From: Haloechinothrix_A salitolerans
GTDB lineage: Bacteria > Actinomycetota > Actinomycetes > Mycobacteriales > Pseudonocardiaceae
Length of the DNA: 64,000 bases
Strand: one strand, 5' to 3'
Assembly: GCF_039544105.1 (NCBI RefSeq)
Contig: NZ_BAABLA010000022.1
Shown: in pieces, positions 61,142 to 64,000 of the stretch
Position numbering within the stretch: the stretch's first letter is position 1
How the letters are laid out: the number at the start of each line of letters is the position of its first letter
Notes under the pieces: model-generated
The model's database searches: none
The model's input: the letters and a program-made list of their open reading frames with translations, nothing else
What the model was told of the DNA's origin: nothing
Translations under genes and position numbers: made by a program

Positions 61142-61912
61142 ATGGCCGGCGAGAACGCAGCCAGGCTGGCTGTGCTGATCGACGCGGACAACGCGCGGCC
61201 GTCGATCACCGAAGGGTTACTGGCCGAGGTCGCCAAGTACGGCACCGCGCATGTCAAACGCGCGTACGGCGACTGGACCGGCACGAGTCTCAAGGGTTGG
61301 AAGGACCAACTGCTGTCCCAGTCGATCCAGCCCATCCAGCAGTTCGCCTACACGACCGGAAAGAACGCCACCGACGCGGCGATGGTCATCGACGCGATGG
61401 ACCTGTTGTACTCGGGTCGCTTCGACGGATTCTGCATCGTCTCCAGCGACAGCGACTTCACCCGACTCGCCGCGCGACTACGCGAGTCCGGCCTCACCGT
61501 GTACGGGTTCGGCGAGCGCAAGACGCCCCAGCCCTTCGTCGCGGCCTGCGACAAGTTCATCTACACCGAGAACCTCGCATACGCCCACGGCCCGACCGCA
61601 CCGCTGGAAGCCATACCCAAGCCGAAAGCCGCCATGGCCGCCGCACAGCTCAAGGCAGACACCGCGCTGGTGAACCAGCTGCGCAACGCCGTCGAGGCAG
61701 CCTCCGACGATGATGGCTGGGCTCCGCTCGCCTCCGTGGGCAACATCATCACCAAGCAACGCCCGGATTTCGACTCCCGCAACTACGGCTATGCCAAGCT
61801 CAGTGACCTGATCACCGCAACCACCTTGTTCGAGCTGGATCGCCGCAGCCCCGGCGACGGCAAGTCAGCAGTCATCTACACCCGCGACAAGCGGCGCCAG
61901 CCTGATGAGTAG
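61142..61912 (+). CDS. NYN-domain (PIN-like) ribonuclease with LOTUS-like C-domain
   Basis: A 256-residue protein. LAVLIDADNARPSITEGLLA, DAAMVIDAMDLLYSG and VSSDSDFTRLAARLRESGL carry the acidic catalytic residues of the LabA/NYN nuclease fold. The C-terminal 90 residues (WAPLASVGNIITKQRPDFDS, YGYAKLSDLITAT) match the OST-HTH/LOTUS domain, which binds RNA. It is likely an RNA-processing enzyme. ATG 61142 follows GGGG. Confidence 0.9.
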   Translation: MAGENAARLAVLIDADNARPSITEGLLAEVAKYGTAHVKRAYGDWTGTSLKGWKDQLLSQSIQPIQQFAYTTGKNATDAAMVIDAMDLLYSGRFDGFCIVSSDSDFTRLAARLRESGLTVYGFGERKTPQPFVAACDKFIYTENLAYAHGPTAPLEAIPKPKAAMAAAQLKADTALVNQLRNAVEAASDDDGWAPLASVGNIITKQRPDFDSRNYGYAKLSDLITATTLFELDRRSPGDGKSAVIYTRDKRRQPDE

Positions 61913-61978
61913 GCCACGCCGCCGCCCGGAACCCACACCCCGGCCTTGATCTTGAGGCCACAGCTCAAGGAAGGCGAA

Positions 61979-62239
61979 ATGTCTAGTCGCGGACCATTGG
62001 ACGCCGACACGCTCCTCAGCGGCGACGAGACCGAAGCGCTCCTCGCCCTTCTCTCCGACATCTCTCAAGGCCACGGTGGCGATCCCGGAGTCCGCGACGC
62101 GGCGAGCGCAGCGTGGTCGCTGCTGGGCAACCGGTCGGCATCTCAAGGCGGCTACGCGCAAGCTCGCGACGACGGCTACTACACCCAACTCCTGGGAAGA
62201 ATGCAGAACCGGGACCGGCCCTGGCGCACCGCGCGATAA
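61979..62239 (+). CDS. Small hypothetical protein
   Basis: An 86-residue protein, no known domain; helical segment DETEALLALLSDISQ then a Gly/Tyr-rich tail. ATG 61979 has AAGGAAGG. It lies 66 bp behind the NYN gene. Confidence 0.6.
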   Translation: MSSRGPLDADTLLSGDETEALLALLSDISQGHGGDPGVRDAASAAWSLLGNRSASQGGYAQARDDGYYTQLLGRMQNRDRPWRTAR

Positions 62240-62546
62240 CGGCCGCCACAGGATCCGGCTTCTGAGCAGGATCCTGCCGTTCGCCCATCGTCGCGGTCGG
62301 GCCGTACTGGCGGCCAGTGACACGTGACGCCCACCGCGCGCCGGTCGGGGTTGTCCATGTTCGGGCCGGGCCAGGCCGACGCGGCTGATGCCGACGAAAA
62401 GAACGGTTACAGCCGGGCCGCGATGCCGAGGGGAGGACGGCGGCGCGGCAGGTAGGCCACCCGCTCAAGATCAGGGCCGTCCGATGGGTGTCGAGGCTCG
62501 GCGCACTGCAGTTGTGCGCGACGTGGGCGGCTGAGCGAGCGGCAGG
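62240..62546. other. Intergenic segment, nothing convincing
   Basis: A 307-bp convergent region between the small gene at 61979 and the ComJ-like gene. I find no gene, operator copy or strong hairpin. Confidence 0.5.
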
Positions 62547-63059
62547 TTATGTGAGGTTCTGCCAGCCTGGCCAACTCTTCCGGAGTGCAGGCGAGGCCTC
62601 GTCGTCACGGGGCCACAGCCGAAGTCGATATGAATCCAGCCCCTCGGCACCATCAGCTGCCTCGGTATAGCCGCGCCCCGACACGCGGGCGCGGTAGGTA
62701 CCTGCCGGCACATCACAGGGAATCGGCTCGCGCCCACCGGATCCCTCGAACCACAGCCTGCCGTTTGGCACGTCGAGGTCCACGTCCACCACCTGGTCCC
62801 AGGCATCGTCGTCCGCGGGAGGTTCAAGAGACCAGATCTCGATCCGCATCGGCGCCTGAAAGTTCCACTGGACCGGGGTGACTAGATCAACCAGCGCATC
62901 TGCAACGCCGACGAATCGGCCTGACTGCCGCGCGTCGTCCAGCGCTCGTAGGACAGCGTTGTTGCTCGGATCGTCGGCCCAGGGAGCTTGCGCGTAGATG
63001 TAGACCTGGCCATGGTTGATCTCGACGTCCAGGTCAGTCGTCACGGTGGGCTGAGTCAT
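62547..63059 (-). CDS. ComJ-like (nuclease-inhibitor-like) protein
   Basis: A 170-residue soluble protein. Its strand order resembles the Bacillus NucA inhibitor ComJ/Nin: QVYIYAQAPWADD, GRFVGVADALVDLVTP, RIEIWSLEPPADDDA, VDVDLDVPNGRLWFEGSG, VPAGTYRARVSG, DSYRLRLWP. The alignment is by eye and remote. The ATG overlaps the NucA/NucB gene stop (ATGA), as expected for a nuclease-inhibitor pair. Confidence 0.65.
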   Translation of the reverse strand: MTQPTVTTDLDVEINHGQVYIYAQAPWADDPSNNAVLRALDDARQSGRFVGVADALVDLVTPVQWNFQAPMRIEIWSLEPPADDDAWDQVVDVDLDVPNGRLWFEGSGGREPIPCDVPAGTYRARVSGRGYTEAADGAEGLDSYRLRLWPRDDEASPALRKSWPGWQNLT

Positions 63060-63685
63060 CCGCAGGTCTGGTCCTTCGCGATGTCGATCCCCTGGAACGG
63101 GCCGGAGGCGATCTGGTCCGGGTGAATGATGACCACGAGGAAGTCATCCCCATCCTTGATCCCGGCTGCACGATACCGCGTGGACAGAGTGCCGCCTTGG
63201 CACTGGTTTTCCCGCGCGGGAACCTCATGCTCCTGTGCGCCAGCTCCACCCTGACGAGTGGCAGCGAAGGGGAACTCGTCGCATTGCCCGCCGTGCGGCC
63301 TGGGGAAGCTGGCCAGACAGACTTGCTTGCGGTTGGCAGCTTCCACGGTCGCATCTTTCGTCAGCACGCCTGGCTTGCCCGCTGCCCACGCCGTCGAGAT
63401 ATTGCGCGTGATGAACGGCATTCGCGCCGCATCGAAGATCACGAACTTCAGGTCGTCGCACTGCTGGTCGGCCAGCCCTTGTTGTGGGGTGCACTTGTGT
63501 ACCTGAGATGCTGCCGATGAGGCGACCATGAACTGAGTCTCACCCGTTCCCACCAACTCTGTGCCGCCGGTGAGACCACCAAACAAGCCAAGAGCCTTGT
63601 CTCGCAAACCCGGAACGGCGACCACGGCCACCACAGCAACGATCAGGACGGGCAACAGCAGTCCACCCTTGGTCTTGGTAGCCAC
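63056..63685 (-). CDS. NucA/NucB-family nuclease, membrane-anchored
   Basis: A 209-residue protein. An N-terminal helix (LLLPVLIVAVVAVVAVPGLR) anchors or exports it. The domain holds KCTPQQGLADQQCDDLKFV and QCDEFPFAATRQGG, the DE-FPFA signature of NucA/NucB deoxyribonucleases. Several Cys could form disulphides outside the cell. GTG 63685 follows GAGGA. Confidence 0.82.
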   Translation of the reverse strand: MATKTKGGLLLPVLIVAVVAVVAVPGLRDKALGLFGGLTGGTELVGTGETQFMVASSAASQVHKCTPQQGLADQQCDDLKFVIFDAARMPFITRNISTAWAAGKPGVLTKDATVEAANRKQVCLASFPRPHGGQCDEFPFAATRQGGAGAQEHEVPARENQCQGGTLSTRYRAAGIKDGDDFLVVIIHPDQIASGPFQGIDIAKDQTCG

Positions 63686-63962
63686 AGAAAGATCCTCATT
63701 GCTGCTACTGACCGTGACTATCCGCTAACTAGGTGACTCTCGCGATCTCCGGTAGTCATGCGATCTGGCGCTTGACCAGTAGCCATGACGGCGCTCTGTG
63801 AGACGGGCCAGAGGCGCTTCCTGAAAATCCCCAGTCGAGGTGTGCAGCTTAACCGGTGTCAGCGGCGAAGTGGGATCACTCCGTCGGGTGCGGCGGCTGA
63901 GGGGCTGTTGATCTTCCGGACAGCGAACCCACTAGGGTTTTTGTTCGGAAGAGAGGAAGCCA
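63686..63962. other. Intergenic segment at edge of an insertion sequence
   Basis: No gene seen. The right half probably includes the left end of the IS element whose first gene starts at 63963; the exact terminal repeat cannot be set because the other end is outside the window. Confidence 0.35.
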
Positions 63963-64000
63963 GTGTCAAAGAATCGTCGGTCGTTTACTCCTGAGTTCAA
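63963..64000 (+). mobile_element. Start of an IS3-type transposase OrfA, cut by window edge
   Basis: GTG 63963 with GAGAGGAAG upstream begins a peptide MSKNRRSFTPEF, the typical opening of the HTH protein (OrfA) of IS3-family elements. Only 12 codons are visible. Confidence 0.55.

Noticed and set aside
63785..63994. A 69-codon plus-strand frame at the right edge
   Set aside because: It runs across the probable IS end and the IS3-type start in another frame and has no ribosome site.
1..64000. CRISPR arrays, rRNA and tRNA genes
   Set aside because: No regularly spaced palindromic repeats with spacers and no recognisable rRNA or tRNA sequence were seen while reading both strands; a dedicated tRNA search was not possible.

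Overview
The window is high-GC actinobacterial DNA with GC-rich third codon positions, dense ATGA/GTGA gene overlaps, an RbpA-type RNA polymerase binding protein, a Tad/Flp pilus locus without an outer-membrane secretin, SARP-like BTAD domains, AfsR-like NB-ARC proteins and FxLD lanthipeptide genes. A filamentous actinomycete, most likely of the Pseudonocardiaceae, is the best guess. This is inferred from gene content only. No rRNA, tRNA or CRISPR array was found.

Layout. (a) 1-5.9 kb, minus strand: small unknown proteins, a von Willebrand A protein and a MoxR-type AAA ATPase, followed by an AT-richer segment with 12-bp direct repeats and an HxlR regulator; this looks like accessory or mobile DNA. 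(b) 7-20.1 kb: a Tad pilus island with BTAD-LysM membrane protein, TadG/TadE-like pseudopilins, pilin, TadC, TadB, TadA/CpaF, CpaE/TadZ, CpaB/SAF, a secreted protein, a lipoprotein and a prepilin peptidase. (c) 20.2-22.3 kb: SDR enzyme and XRE/TPR regulator. (d) 22.9-33.4 kb, plus strand: one long, tightly overlapping operon holding queC, a reverse transcriptase, a compact formylglycine-generating-enzyme-like protein, a DUF6884-like protein, two glycosyltransferases, a radical SAM enzyme, a phosphoribosyltransferase, a 5'-3' exonuclease and a PIG-L deacetylase. (e) 33.5-39.1 kb: three XRE-type regulators, a flavoprotein and a Nudix hydrolase. (f) 39.5-48.7 kb: an FxLD class I lanthipeptide cluster (precursor, LanB, LanC, SpaB_C-methyltransferase fusion, helical protein, second methyltransferase). 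(g) 48.8-54.2 kb: HAD hydrolase, XRE/TPR regulator, NB-ARC/TPR protein, small HTH protein and RbpA paralogue. (h) 54.5-59.2 kb: queD-queE, degenerate Nudix protein, inositol-monophosphatase-like and APH-like enzymes, PadR. (i) 59.5-62.2 kb: small unknown gene, cysteine-cluster protein, NYN/LOTUS protein. (j) 62.5-63.7 kb: NucA/NucB nuclease with a ComJ-like partner; an insertion sequence apparently begins at the right edge.

The strongest non-coding signal is a 40-bp element present five times (22632, 39191, 50783, 54292, 59346). Each copy is three direct heptamers of the type GCC-N-CAT at exact 11-bp spacing, followed 11 bp on by an invariant GCTCTGG. The copies sit 150-275 bp upstream of the queC/RT operon, the lanthipeptide operon, the NB-ARC operon, the queDE operon and the 59.5-kb gene. 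Three lie in divergent promoter regions shared with XRE/TPR regulators. Four of the five leaders also contain inverted repeats. I read this as one regulon that joins preQ0 synthesis (queC, queD, queE, split over 30 kb), an RT-containing operon, lanthipeptide production and an NB-ARC module. The regulator is not proven; the spacing resembles SARP sites, while the position suggests the XRE/TPR proteins.
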